From NCBI RefSeq assembly GCF_010183535.1, contig NC_071331.1, positions 1,674,001-1,738,000 of the forward strand: 64,000 bases of DNA, read 5' to 3'. The stretch is from Caenorhabditis remanei. Lineage: Eukaryota; Nematoda; Chromadorea; Rhabditida; Rhabditidae. The notes under the pieces are model-generated. The model made no database searches and was not told the DNA's origin. It saw nothing but the letters and a program-made list of their open reading frames with translations. Below are positions 9,558-20,120 of the stretch, in pieces. The translations under genes were made by a program, and so were the position numbers. Position 1 is the stretch's first letter. The number at the start of each line of letters is the position of its first letter.

Positions 9558-11533
9558 CTCCGGGGGGTCTGAGGCCCGGCTGTTTGCGTTATGCAGGCAT
9601 AACATGCAAGCTTGGCTTTCGGTATGCGAGGGTTGGAAGGCCGGACACGGTGACTGGATAATCGAGCTTTTGCAAGATCAACGCCGTCAGGACGAGCAGA
9701 CACCATTGGATAACTGACACCTGGACTCTGATTAACAGTGTCTGGGGGTCCATCATCACCATGAGAGATCGCGGGACCTGATGGCTTCGTTAAGTCATCC
9801 ATTATATTGGATGCGCCTGATCGACCAGCGTCCAAAGTCGGGACTTTCCGATCTGCGCCATCTTCAGATGTGCCTGAACGACAAGCATCTGAATCCGGGG
9901 CGGACGGAATTTTCATCCCTTCTTTGGGTGTGCCAGAACGACCAACATCCAAGTCCGTAGCTGATTCGACTGGCCGAGGGGTATCCGGGCGAGGTGTACC
10001 GTCGAAGGCCAAAGAATTAGCATTTCGAGGGGAACCACTATCGGAGATTATCCCGGGACCAGATGACTTTAGTCCAATCCTTATATTGGATGCGCCTGAT
10101 CGACTAGCGTCCAAAGTTGGGACTTCCCGCTTAGCGCCATCTCCAGATGTGCCTGAACGACAAGCATCTGAATCCGGGGCGGACGGAATCTTCATCCCTC
10201 CTTTGGATGTGCCAGAACGACCAACATCCAAGTCCGGAAAGTTCGAATCTGCTTTATTCAACATTTCGCTAAGACCCTGTACTTTGACTTTCGCTAATCT
10301 CTTTCCTTCATCGCCGTTCTTCAACGAATGGTTAACCCATTGAAGGGCCGTAGAGACGTGAGAAGATTTCACCATCCGTCCTTTTGGCTCCGGGATGAGC
10401 TCGGTATCATTGAAACAATGAATTCCGAGGCATCGAGGGACCATCAGCTTACCATTATCCTGAGTTTTCCGAGGTTCCAGTCGGGGGATTGAGGTACCTT
10501 CGCAAGCCTCCGTCAGAAACCGGGGAGTTTCTCTACCATACTGTCCATCCGATGTTCCGCGATGAGAGATTCCTAGACCATTTTGCACGAGGTTGCACGT
10601 TCCTTGTGGATTGACGACATGAGCGGAATTCCTGCCACTAATTCCGAGTTGAAGATTCATATCCGGGCCAAGATGAGGGTGAATCCATGAGTTGAAGGCG
10701 ACTTGAAGTGAGCTTCGGACATCATTGAGATTACTTGAGACGACATGAAGGGGGCCGGGTTTCACATTGAGACGAGATTGTGCGAGGTCGGTGGTGAAGA
10801 TATCGGTTGGAACTTTCGAGGGGGCAATACGAGTGAGATTGTCCGCGGTGAGATGGGGAGAGCTTGCTTGGGTAACAATCCGAGATGGGAACTGGAGCAC
10901 TCGAGGAGCTGGAAAAATAATCGGACCAAATGGAGAAATTTCCACGTACCTTCCCGAAGGAAGGAGGACTCTATTCGAATTTCCCAAAACGTGGGCTAGC
11001 ATATCGTTCCCGACGATCATATCGAGGGGACGGCCATTGAAAGACCGGTCTCTCAACATGGTTCGGGGGTCGATTTGCAGATCACGAAGAAAGTTATTAT
11101 CTATCGCTCCAAGTCGAGGACAGAAGAACTTAAACTCGGGAAAACGAGAGATTCCAGACACGGAAACTTCAACAGGTATACCAGTTGTTGCAAAAGATAT
11201 TTGATAGATGCTCAGTCTTTCGGTGATCGTCTTCCCTACACCCTTGATTGCCGTTGTTCTGTATGCCGTAGAGGAGAGACCTAGACGTTTCGCACAATTT
11301 TGAGATAAAACTGAGATTGAAGCGCCGGTGTCCGCTAGGGCAAGAACGAATTTCCCCTCCGAAGTACGAAGGACAAAAAACGGCAAGGAAGAGATATCGC
11401 CCGAGCTCTTATCGACAAGAGTGTGGGGGACAGGGTACAACGATATACCGAGCGACGGGAGGCTATCCAACACCTTGTGCGGTCCCGAGGGACCAATGTT
11501 TCCAAGTTTATTGCGAGCCCCCGAGGGGGCCAC
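9506..11533 (-). CDS. Bel/Pao aspartic protease ORF (Pol remnant), 675 aa
   Basis: A DUF1758-like retroviral-type aspartic protease occupies the first 200 residues. The catalytic D68-T69-G70 lies in ALADTGASISVL, and the second conserved element reads DMIVGNDML near residue 172. The first codon is GTG, not ATG. The frame overlaps the gag end by 26 nt and is +1 relative to gag, so it is probably made by frameshifting or from a spliced RNA. After the protease, instead of RT, comes low-complexity sequence with six RSG(T/A)S units. They form two copies of a roughly 90-residue block, encoded by duplicated DNA at about 9802-9960 and 10081-10240. The ORF ends inside the 3' LTR. It would cut Gag in assembling particles. 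The missing RT and integrase are the odd point. Confidence 0.85.
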   Translation of the reverse strand: MAPSGARNKLGNIGPSGPHKVLDSLPSLGISLYPVPHTLVDKSSGDISSLPFFVLRTSEGKFVLALADTGASISVLSQNCAKRLGLSSTAYRTTAIKGVGKTITERLSIYQISFATTGIPVEVSVSGISRFPEFKFFCPRLGAIDNNFLRDLQIDPRTMLRDRSFNGRPLDMIVGNDMLAHVLGNSNRVLLPSGRYVEISPFGPIIFPAPRVLQFPSRIVTQASSPHLTADNLTRIAPSKVPTDIFTTDLAQSRLNVKPGPLHVVSSNLNDVRSSLQVAFNSWIHPHLGPDMNLQLGISGRNSAHVVNPQGTCNLVQNGLGISHRGTSDGQYGRETPRFLTEACEGTSIPRLEPRKTQDNGKLMVPRCLGIHCFNDTELIPEPKGRMVKSSHVSTALQWVNHSLKNGDEGKRLAKVKVQGLSEMLNKADSNFPDLDVGRSGTSKGGMKIPSAPDSDACRSGTSGDGAKREVPTLDASRSGASNIRIGLKSSGPGIISDSGSPRNANSLAFDGTPRPDTPRPVESATDLDVGRSGTPKEGMKIPSAPDSDACRSGTSEDGADRKVPTLDAGRSGASNIMDDLTKPSGPAISHGDDGPPDTVNQSPGVSYPMVSARPDGVDLAKARLSSHRVRPSNPRIPKAKLACYACITQTAGPQTPRSVDSLLVPESGSCPTPN
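9802..10240 (-). repeat. internal direct repeat in the protease ORF
   Basis: Bases from about 9802 (TTATATTGGATGCGCCTGAT) recur from 10081 with few changes over about 155 bp, 279 bp apart. The encoded blocks share MKIPSAPDSDACRSGTS. The frame is kept, so the duplication was tolerated in the protein. Confidence 0.8.
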
Positions 11534-13634
11534 GAAAAAACGTGGCTGGATTAGGATTTACGCCAGACTTTTTCATCGATGCCTTCGAGCGATGATGAGC
11601 TGGTCGACGACCCAATCCTTTCGACGGAATAGTCGGTGCGGCGATAGCTCGGCCATCATTTGAAATTTCCGGGCGAGCTGATGCCGGTCCAACAACCGAA
11701 GAAACTAGAGGCTTCTGGTTCTTTTTACCAGATTTACGAGGTGGAGGATTAGGCGGAACTTCCATCATAATCATTACTGATTCGTCAGGGTACTCCGAGC
11801 TATTCCTACTCACTGACGGGCGGAAGCGATCCGCGAAACTCTTGACTCTGAGATATTCAGAGTAAGTCTCGAAGACCTGTTCGACCGTCAATGTATGATT
11901 GTTTGAATATAGCGGTTTCAAACGTCTAATCACTTTTCCCGGTAGCTTTTCGACAAGTTGTCGGACGAACGCTTGTGAAGAAACATCTTCGCCTTGTTCT
12001 CGAAGCTTCATAATTAGCGCTTTGCAATCATGAAGCTCAAGAGAGGCGCGTTGAAAGTCCGACTCGTGGAAAGTTAGCTGGCGGAACTGCGAAAGGGCTG
12101 CGTTAATCGCTGAATAATTATTCTCGAACTGGGCTGAGAGAGCTACCAAGGTAGCTTCTAAGGCGGCACGAGGGTCATTCAGATCGATCAGAAAGCGCTT
12201 TGCTTTTCCTACGAGCTTTTTCTCCAGGAGTGTAAACTTCAAAGTGTCGTCAAGCGAGGGATTCATCAAGACCATCTTGTGGAAAGAATACGCAAACCTG
12301 CTGTACTTGATCGGATCTGCGTTGAATTGGGGGAGCACGGTCTCCAAATCGTAAAACGACAGGTGACGGCGATGATCGCCCTTTCCAATGCGGTCGTCAC
12401 GAGGATCGTAGGGTCGCCCGCCTTCGTCGTCGTAACCATTGAGATTACTATGATGAAAGCGAGGGACTTCTACACGATTCTCAAATACGGAGTGTATGCT
12501 TTCTTTCCGAGGAGGATCATGATGATTATGAGTGATACCACTAATTCGAGTTTTTGGAGATTCAAAACGGTCATTGACGTCAGCTCCTGCCTGCTGAGAG
12601 ACATTCGCTGCAATCTCTGATATCTCCGGAATTCGCAATGGACATCCGAATGTATTATGGGAATCAGACGTGCAAATAATGCACAGGTCGTACTTCGCAC
12701 AATACAACGAACGTTTTGGACTGTTGCAGTCGAGGATGTCATGCCCGTTGGAGCATACCGGGCAAACCGTAATCTCCGGTTTCAGAAATGAACTGAGGCC
12801 GGGGCGTGCTCCGCGGGGAACGACCGATCTGCTGAATCCAGTAGAATCGAATTCTTGTGGGAAAGACAAGGCACATCCACGTTTGTTTCCGTTTGTTTGA
12901 GGGATCGAGGGTTGAATCGGACCAAGGGCCGAACGACTCTCTTCACCTAAAGCGGACGGAACCGCTTTGATGCCAACCTGTTTAGTGACAGTGTCTTCCA
13001 CCGTTTCTTTCGACGCATCGGCTATATCATGATCTGAATCCGAAGACTCAGAGCTTGACAAGAAAATGGGGAGGTGCTCGGACTTATAGTCGTCTGCATG
13101 CTCGCCATTTTCACGAGGTGACGTAGATATATTCTTGCATATATCAGCCAAATGAATGACTGGAACCTCAGCCGAATACGGAAAGCTACGAGTAGTCAAC
13201 ATAGTCTCCAATTCCGTGACGCCGAGTCTCAGACCGGACACCATATCTTCACGAGGACAGCGAGATGATAAATCAAGCACTCCTTTGCGAAGAGCAGACC
13301 GTTCCTTCTCGGATAGCAGCAGCTGAACATTATCCAAGAGACCGAGGAAATATTCATCGCCGTCCAACATCATCAGAAGGGCTAACATCTTCTTTCGAAG
13401 ATAATCAACGAGGGAGCAATCCACTTCACCAGCTTGATGATCGTCACGAAGATTCCGCAACTCCACCAGAGCCTTCGAGGCAGCATCGAGGGATTGAGCA
13501 ATTGCACCACGAAGAGCATCCTTAGTCGACTTAAAATTGATCGACGGGAGGCGAGGTGATGACTTCTTATTCCCACGGAAGCTCAACTCCGTGGAAACCG
13601 ACGAGTTCCGGGATCGATTGATACCGGTAGACAT
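11508..13634 (-). CDS. Bel/Pao Gag, 708 aa
   Basis: Starts with ATG at 13634. Residues about 428-600 match the DUF1759-type Gag core of Bel/Pao elements (LPQFNADPIKYSRFAYSFHK, then a helical segment with NAALSQFRQL). Two CCHC zinc knuckles lie at C291-C294-H298-C303 and C318-C321-H326-C331. In typical Bel/Pao Gag the knuckles follow the core; here they precede it by about 100 residues. An acidic serine-rich linker (SSSESSDSDHD) lies near residue 195 and a basic tail at the C-terminus. Gag would package element RNA into cytoplasmic particles. The ORF is uninterrupted over 2.1 kb, suggesting recent selection. The protease frame follows in +1. Confidence 0.87.
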   Translation of the reverse strand: MSTGINRSRNSSVSTELSFRGNKKSSPRLPSINFKSTKDALRGAIAQSLDAASKALVELRNLRDDHQAGEVDCSLVDYLRKKMLALLMMLDGDEYFLGLLDNVQLLLSEKERSALRKGVLDLSSRCPREDMVSGLRLGVTELETMLTTRSFPYSAEVPVIHLADICKNISTSPRENGEHADDYKSEHLPIFLSSSESSDSDHDIADASKETVEDTVTKQVGIKAVPSALGEESRSALGPIQPSIPQTNGNKRGCALSFPQEFDSTGFSRSVVPRGARPGLSSFLKPEITVCPVCSNGHDILDCNSPKRSLYCAKYDLCIICTSDSHNTFGCPLRIPEISEIAANVSQQAGADVNDRFESPKTRISGITHNHHDPPRKESIHSVFENRVEVPRFHHSNLNGYDDEGGRPYDPRDDRIGKGDHRRHLSFYDLETVLPQFNADPIKYSRFAYSFHKMVLMNPSLDDTLKFTLLEKKLVGKAKRFLIDLNDPRAALEATLVALSAQFENNYSAINAALSQFRQLTFHESDFQRASLELHDCKALIMKLREQGEDVSSQAFVRQLVEKLPGKVIRRLKPLYSNNHTLTVEQVFETYSEYLRVKSFADRFRPSVSRNSSEYPDESVMIMMEVPPNPPPRKSGKKNQKPLVSSVVGPASARPEISNDGRAIAAPTIPSKGLGRRPAHHRSKASMKKSGVNPNPATFFRGPLGGSQ

Positions 13635-16600
13635 GAGCGCAAGATCGAGATCTGAAAAAATGTCTTTTTTATGGCGAACTTAGCCTGGTGACCCGGGGAA
13701 ATTTAAGCGAAGCTATGAGGTTTAAGCCGAAGCTCTTTGAAACTGAAAACTTCTCCCGGAACGAGTTTTGTCTTGAATCCATTCCACGATTTGTGCACAA
13801 TCGAGGGCCAAATGCAAGCGCAATGACTGATTGATCTTGATTCCTCTGCTTCTCAACGGAATGATCGCTCCAGCTCCGATGTCGGCATTGTTTATCGAGA
13901 AAACGCTTCCGAAATCCTTACACGAAGTACCAAACACTTCCTTCTCGATTCTTGATCAGAGAATCGGTGGGAGTCGAGACGAGGGATAACGAACCAGAAA
14001 TTGTCTGAAAATGTCCTAATTCTCCGAAATATCGGACACCAGAGCCTCGCAACTCTGCGCAATTCAGTTGTGAGTACCGAATTGTTTTCGAAACTTTCAG
14101 CTACCAACCGAAAATCCCGAGGGTTTTTTCTCATTATTGACTTTAAGTCCACTACATGCAATCTACGGAAAACCCCGCGATACGGTTATCCGAGACCATG
14201 CAACTTCACTAAACCCCAACTTCCACGGTGACCGTTGGATTGGTTACCATTTGGCTCCGACTTTTCTCAGAAAGTTGTATAACAAGAGTTCGCACTCAAC
14301 GAATACCCGTTGGATTGGCTACCATTTGGGCTCGTGGGAGTAGAGCGCTACGGAATACTGTACTTTTCCTTCAGACATGCTGATTGTCTGTTCATCGGAA
14401 TTTCCAGCACCCACCGGTCGGGTACTGTCACTTGAATGGACTATGAACACTACACGATCATTGAGGATCGCGCTCACTAATGCTCATAATCGATCGAGGG
14501 CGCAACAGGCTTCGAATGATAATTACCATCTCCTTTACCAGGAATCTACTGACGTGAAGTTTTACGAGTTTTTCAATCAAATGCAAATGAGATCACCTGA
14601 TGTATTAAAAAATACGTCAAGACAGGGATTCTCAAGCACGGACTCACTCGTTTAACAGTCTACACCAGTAGTATTATGCTGGTTCCGGTTACTTTATTTT
14701 TCGCCGGAAGAGACTGCTGACTGTTCTACGGGTTCTCCGATCGACGCAACGGGGTTTCACTGATGTATTCAAAATACGCGGAAACAGGATCCCTCGAGCG
14801 TCGACTCACCCATTTATCGGTCACAGCTGGCAAGTCATTCGCCTCAACCAGACGATCTCTTCAACACAAGAAATCGCCCTTTTCAGCAATACAAACACTC
14901 TTTTGCAACGAAATCGAAGTCGTTACTCAGAATGTACTAGAGACGTGGCATGAATCATAATCGTATACGACAGTATACGAGGAAGCAGTACAATCTATCT
15001 CTTTCGAGGTCAGCAATTGTATCGAGCCCGCTTCACTTTGATCTCATAAAGTATGATTCAACACCAGAATTCATCCGAAATGCTCGATTTCATCGGAAAG
15101 ATTCATCCCGTTTCAACGGGAGAAACATCACAAATGTGATGCCACAAAAGGACTCAGAATACCAAAAGATATCTGACAAGAGGCTTCGGAATCATAACGG
15201 ATTCCGTGATGCGCTTAATCTGAGGGTCTAGTGTAATCGTAAGCTAAATTTCGGGCTTTCTATCAAATGACAGAAAGGGTCCGCAATCATAAACGACTGC
15301 TCACAGCTACTGAGAGATTCGAGGGAGAAGCCGGAGTTATAGAACTGCGGATTATCGCTTTTATCTGCCTACACCGAAGACTAAAGCACCACTAGTTTAT
15401 GCTCTTTCTCTCATTCAGATGTGGTTATCGAGTGGATTTCCAGATTGGTAATACTGTCGACAACGGTTGTTAAACAACCTTCAGATTTCGAGGGAGTATT
15501 CACAGTCAGTAATGTACAAAAAAGTACAAAAGCCACGCGACCTGACGTAAAACTGCCGAAAATCCGGTCTAAAATACACCAAATCCCATGCGGGACAGCG
15601 AGATTCTAAAAAAGAACCTGTGCTACAAGAATTCCTTTGCAGTTCGAGGGAAACGTGCCCACACTCGCCCACTGGGGGAGAATGTAAGTCTATTTCGGTC
15701 GAACTCCTCTCGATAATGAACATCTTTCAGGAGATACTCAGAGTTCCGTGTTATGTATGATCGAATATCTAGGATTCAGAATCGAAACTCTGATTCCGTA
15801 CTTCGTACACATCTTCCAATAGGCGGATCTGATAGCACCAAATCTGGTCCCGAGGATCTCATAGTCAATGGCGCCCTGGAGCAGTGGGTCCTAGAACCCA
15901 TGCTCCGGGGGGCCAGAGGATTCGAGTATATCTCCGCTCTGAAGGGTCTCACTCGAAATCGAGGGATATGCTTCGGCGAAGGCTACACCGAATCGCTGAC
16001 TACGATCATCTCTGAACGTGATCCAGTACTAGAAACTCTCCCCAGAGCGTAAACCACGCTCCGGGGGGCCAGAGGATGCTCCATAGGGAGTGTCCTCCTC
16101 AAATCCTGTAACCGGAAGAGCATACAAAAGACGCTCTCTCGCACTAACACGGCCGACTATCCTATAGCTCATTGGGGACGATCACCGAATAACCAACCTT
16201 GCGGCCGGTTACGAGGGGGAGCGGGCCAACAAGCCAGAATAACCGGGTTGACTGTTTCAGTTCACGTTAACACGCTACTGAATATGTCGGTCGCCGAAGA
16301 GCATATAACTCTCCAACTAAGTCTTCTGGCAGTTAGGTCAGTTTTCGAATCGATGTGTACGGAGTCGGCTGAATTTCAAATTGCATGTATCCGAGGGGAG
16401 TAGGCCCATATGGGGCTCCGATCTCGATACGAAATTCAACATGCCTCGGTGAGACCGAACGATCTGGAACCCATTCAATGCGTAGCTCTCCGAATCAAAT
16501 TGAAAGGATGACTCGCTAGCACCAAATGCTCCGCCGGAGGGAATGGTCGTCTGAGGATCGGCGAGTTCAGATGCTTGAAAAAGCGTCTGTCGAACCGGCG

Positions 16601-18264
16601 AGCTAAGGCGTAGTTCCTTTCCGTTGGAGATTCTAACACAGAAGACAAGTGCAAAATTACTCAGATTTTTTGCGATAGTAGCGTTTTCTTGGGATAGAGA
16701 GTGGATATTAGTGAGTCGATATTACCTAATAGGCCGCTAGTTTTCATATCAGGTAAACAGAGGGTACCGACTGCTCGATCGCTTCGGATCTACTCACAAT
16801 GCAACGCTTGCGTTGATGTTTTCGAAATTAGGCATCAGCCTTAACCCTTCAGAATCCTGCTACTAAACCAGTGGGTGTTCGAACAACCGATGGACTAAAT
16901 CGACTCTCTACCTAGAAAGCTGAAAGCGAGGGAGCGAATCGGATGAAACACTAGAAGAATTGACTAGGTGTATTATCGAGGTGAGGGGGATTCGAAAGAC
17001 TCGAAATACATCGAGGGAGATCGAATCGCCGAGGCTCGCATTAACGCCATTGGTCGAACTTCCAGAATTGCGTGGGTCGTGCGGTCGAGGAAATAATATT
17101 TCCTGTCAAGCTCTTAACCGGAGCAATAGAATACTATCCAAAGGCTCGCTTGCTATCTACTGACGGCTTACGAAAATTCTGAGTCCCGATGATGGGCCAG
17201 ATACAGTACGTATTTCCGCTAAATGTTTTCAAAAAAACTGCCGAATCATCCCGACTCACTTCAGAAGAATTCTACTAGCGCAGAAATTAGCTGAAGCACG
17301 TCAGATGACGATGGGGCGAGGAAAGACTAACGGAACGTCTAATGAATTCTCATTGGGGCGTGTTAACTCGAGGGGCCGGTTACGGAAATGGCATACGCAC
17401 TAATCCGTGGCGTACCTTACCCGAGGTTTCTGTATTCATATGCCGACCGGAGACCCTTGCCGGCAAGACGACCACGGTTAGTGGATGGGAGCCGCTAGGG
17501 GGAAACGGGTGGGCACAGAGCTTACAGTCCCTAACTAACGCAGAAAATGGAGCACCTGAGGCGGGACAGGGACTGCCCTCCAGAGGGAGGAGTCTGATCG
17601 TCTCTTGCCTGGCATCTCTTTCACTAGTCAATAACACGCGCCGTTAAGCTCAAAACCGTATCTGGTGAGCCAGTCGGGCTTCACACGAGGGGGCCAGCCT
17701 GCTCGGTACTCAATTCAACACGTTCGGCGGGTCGGAATTGAACCGATGAAGCCTAGTGAGCTGAACAAAACCGAACCGACCCAAGATCCCATGTAAGTAT
17801 CAACATTCCGAGGGATCCTTGTCCCACGAGAGGGGTCGTACGCAGTAAAAACTGCTGACCACTCGGCAGGAAATCGGTTATTGGGACTGCTCGCGCTCCG
17901 AGGAGCTGGAGACAAATACCGATAAACCTTCAAAAAGGAGCATCCGAAACATCAAAATCATACACGAGGTCGAGGACCCCCAGTTTTTCATATCATCCTT
18001 CAGTCTGAAATTTCGGTTTCCCGACCGCTTCGCTGCCTTGCGGCTGCTTAGCAGGGGTTCCGGGTCACAGACATCCAGACAACGTCTTAGATCCGAGGAA
18101 TCTATTGTAGGGTATCAATCCGAATGCTGTAATTGACCACCGATCCCCTTCGTAAGTACAGAATTCAGAAGAGTTCCGTGAATCTCCGGCGAGGGGAGAG
18201 GGCGATATCGATAGCTATAAGGAAGGACGTGTCTACAATAGATGCTCCGATCTGCAAAGAGACT

Positions 18265-18640
18265 CCCTCCGATCCAGCAAGCCGGCATGAAGGAGCCCTG
18301 ACTTATTAATCGTGCGAATCTAAAGTGATCGATCAGCTAGAAATACAACACGCCTCTGCAAACGGACGAGTCCGTGTTAAAACACAGCAAGAAGCGAGAG
18401 TATTTTTCACTAACGTAGCACTAAAGCAACACGAGAAATTCTAGCCAAGTGGCTCCGATCCAGCTAGATGGCATGAAGGGACCTTGACTTATTAATCGAT
18501 CGTCTCTAATGTGATCGATCGGCTAGCAGTGCCACACCCTTCCGCAAACAGACGAATCTGTGTTAAAACACAGCAAGAAGCGGCAGTACCGTTCACCGAC
18601 GTAGCACAAAAGATAAGAACGAGAAACTAGAGCCAAGTGG
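18265..18640 (-). repeat. tandem duplication (~188 bp x2) with a covarying hairpin
   Basis: Two direct copies start at CTCCGATCCAGC near 18268 and 18451. Each holds a small hairpin, at 18362-18375 and 18548-18561. On the element sense strand the stems are ACGGA/TCCGT with loop CTCG, and ACAGA/TCTGT with loop TTCG. The one stem difference is a compensated pair change (G-C to A-T), as expected if the RNA fold matters. Confidence 0.7.
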
Positions 18641-19460
18641 CTTCATCCCGAGGGAGAAGCACCCAAAGCGAGAAAATCCCGCACGAAATCCAGCACGAGG
18701 GCGACATCGGAGACCAACACGAGACTTCTGATCGATTTTTCTCAGTTTCTGAATGGTTCGGGGCGATCGAAACGCCTCGAATTGCTTCGAGGGGTGTCGG
18801 AATCGCGAAAACCTTTCGTAATCCCGAGGAAAAAACGAGGGAAGTTGAATCAGAAGACGACAACCGAGGCAACGCAGCACGAACCAGCCATCAGCGAGGC
18901 TTCATATCGATTTTTTGCGGGTTCCTATTAATTCGGGACGCGCGAAACGCCTCGAATTTCTTCGAGCGGTAACGCTTATCGCGAAAAAACACGGTTCCGG
19001 CGAAAAAACGAGGGAAGCTGACATAAACGACGACATCCGAAACGAACGAAGCACGAGGGAGCCATCCAAAGCCAATCGCGATACTTCTGATCGTTTTTTC
19101 TCAGTTTCCGAGTGGTTTGGGGCGAGCGAAAACACCTGGAATTTCTTCGAGGGGTGTCGGAATCGCGAAAACCACACGTAATCCCGAGAAAAACGAGGGA
19201 AGTGGACCAAAACAGCAGCAAAAGAAGCGAACTAAGCACGAGACAGTCAGAGTACCCGATCCGTAGAACTTCTGATCGATTTCTTGCCCGCTTCCGGCTT
19301 TATCGGGATTTTCGAAAAGTTTCGCAACATTTCGAAATCCGAAAAAACGGGGAATTGGGGAGAAAATCGAGGGAAGCGGGACCGGGCGATGACAACTGAC
19401 GTAATCGAGGCACGAGCCAACCATTGAAGCCGATGCGAGGGCGATCCGATCGATTTCCAA
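18640..19460 (-). repeat. degenerate ~180-bp tandem array, 4-5 units
   Basis: The marker ACTTCTGATCGATTTTTCTC or its variants recurs at about 18723, 18904, 19083, 19267 and 19445, a spacing of 178-184 bp. Other shared blocks are TTCTTCGAGGGGTGTCGGAA and AAAACGAGGGAAG. The CGAGGG hexamer is embedded in every unit. Confidence 0.8.
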
Positions 19461-20099
19461 CCAAATTTCAGAAAATCCGTTGCGAAATCCTCGAGGAGAG
19501 CGAATCCGAGGTTGATGTGCGAAGAAATCGAGTGGAATTGGGAAATTTCGCCGGGAAATTGTGCGGAATGCCAAAAAATTTAGAATTTTCCGAGGAAAAT
19601 TCGATTTTTCAGACAAACTGCGAGTTTCGAGGGGAAAAATCCGAATTTCTCGAGTGTCCGAGTGTTTTCGGGCCTTTTCCGTCGATTTTCTAGCTGGTTT
19701 TTGCGAAAAATCGCAAAAACGGTGCCGAAAAGCGAGGGAATGATGCAAAAATCGCGCTGAAATTCGCGCAAAAGTGGGAAGGCCTAAAGCCGCACCGCGG
19801 CGCAGCGCTTCGCACTAGAGCGCAGTTGCTCTCCAAATTTAAAGGTGGGGCCTTAAATGGCGCCAAATTCAAAAAAGAGAAGCGGAATTTCGCGAGAAAA
19901 AGCAACAAAAAGACCGAAATTGCGAAATGCAAAGAAGTTTTCGCCGTTCTAATTGTATTTTCAAGGAAAAACACGAGAATAGCAGCACATAAAAATCGAA
20001 AAAATCGATTTTTTCGGACAAACTATGGGCAAACCGACTGATTCGTCCGTGTCGAGGGGAAAAATCGATAACTCGAAATTTTCCGGTCTAGCGGAGAAA

Positions 20100-20120
20100 A
20101 CCTGGTCAAGATGCACCAAA
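20100..20120 (-). promoter_or_regulatory. candidate primer-binding site of the Bel/Pao element
   Basis: Immediately inside the 5' LTR the sense strand reads TTTGGTGCATCTTGACCAGG. The TGG start fits pairing with the CCA end of a tRNA whose acceptor strand ends AGATGCACCA. The tRNA was not identified. Confidence 0.45.

Larger units (their letters stand above)
13635..20120 (-). other. 6.5-kb leader of the Bel/Pao element, non-coding
   Basis: The region lies between the 5' LTR and gag in the sense direction. It has no convincing ORF; the longest, 215 codons at 19101-19748, runs through degenerate tandem repeats. CGAGGG recurs about every 100-400 bp. Repeats inside it include a duplicated 188-bp unit (18265-18640), a ~180-bp array (18640-19460), and short duplications at 14234/14308 (CGTTGGATTGG) and 15904/16061 (GCTCCGGGGGGCCAGAGGAT). 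Retrotransposon leaders are usually a few hundred bases, so this resembles the large non-coding interior of LARD-type elements, though here joined to a working-looking gag. Confidence 0.75.

Noticed and set aside
18360..18400. GGACGAGTCCG resembled part of a hammerhead ribozyme
   Set aside because: The conserved CUGANGA and GAAA elements are missing on both strands; a simple hairpin explains it better.
19101..19748. 215-codon ORF on the sense strand of the Bel/Pao leader
   Set aside because: It crosses degenerate 180-bp repeats and shows repeat-derived peptides; no known domain and no homologous frame in neighbouring units.
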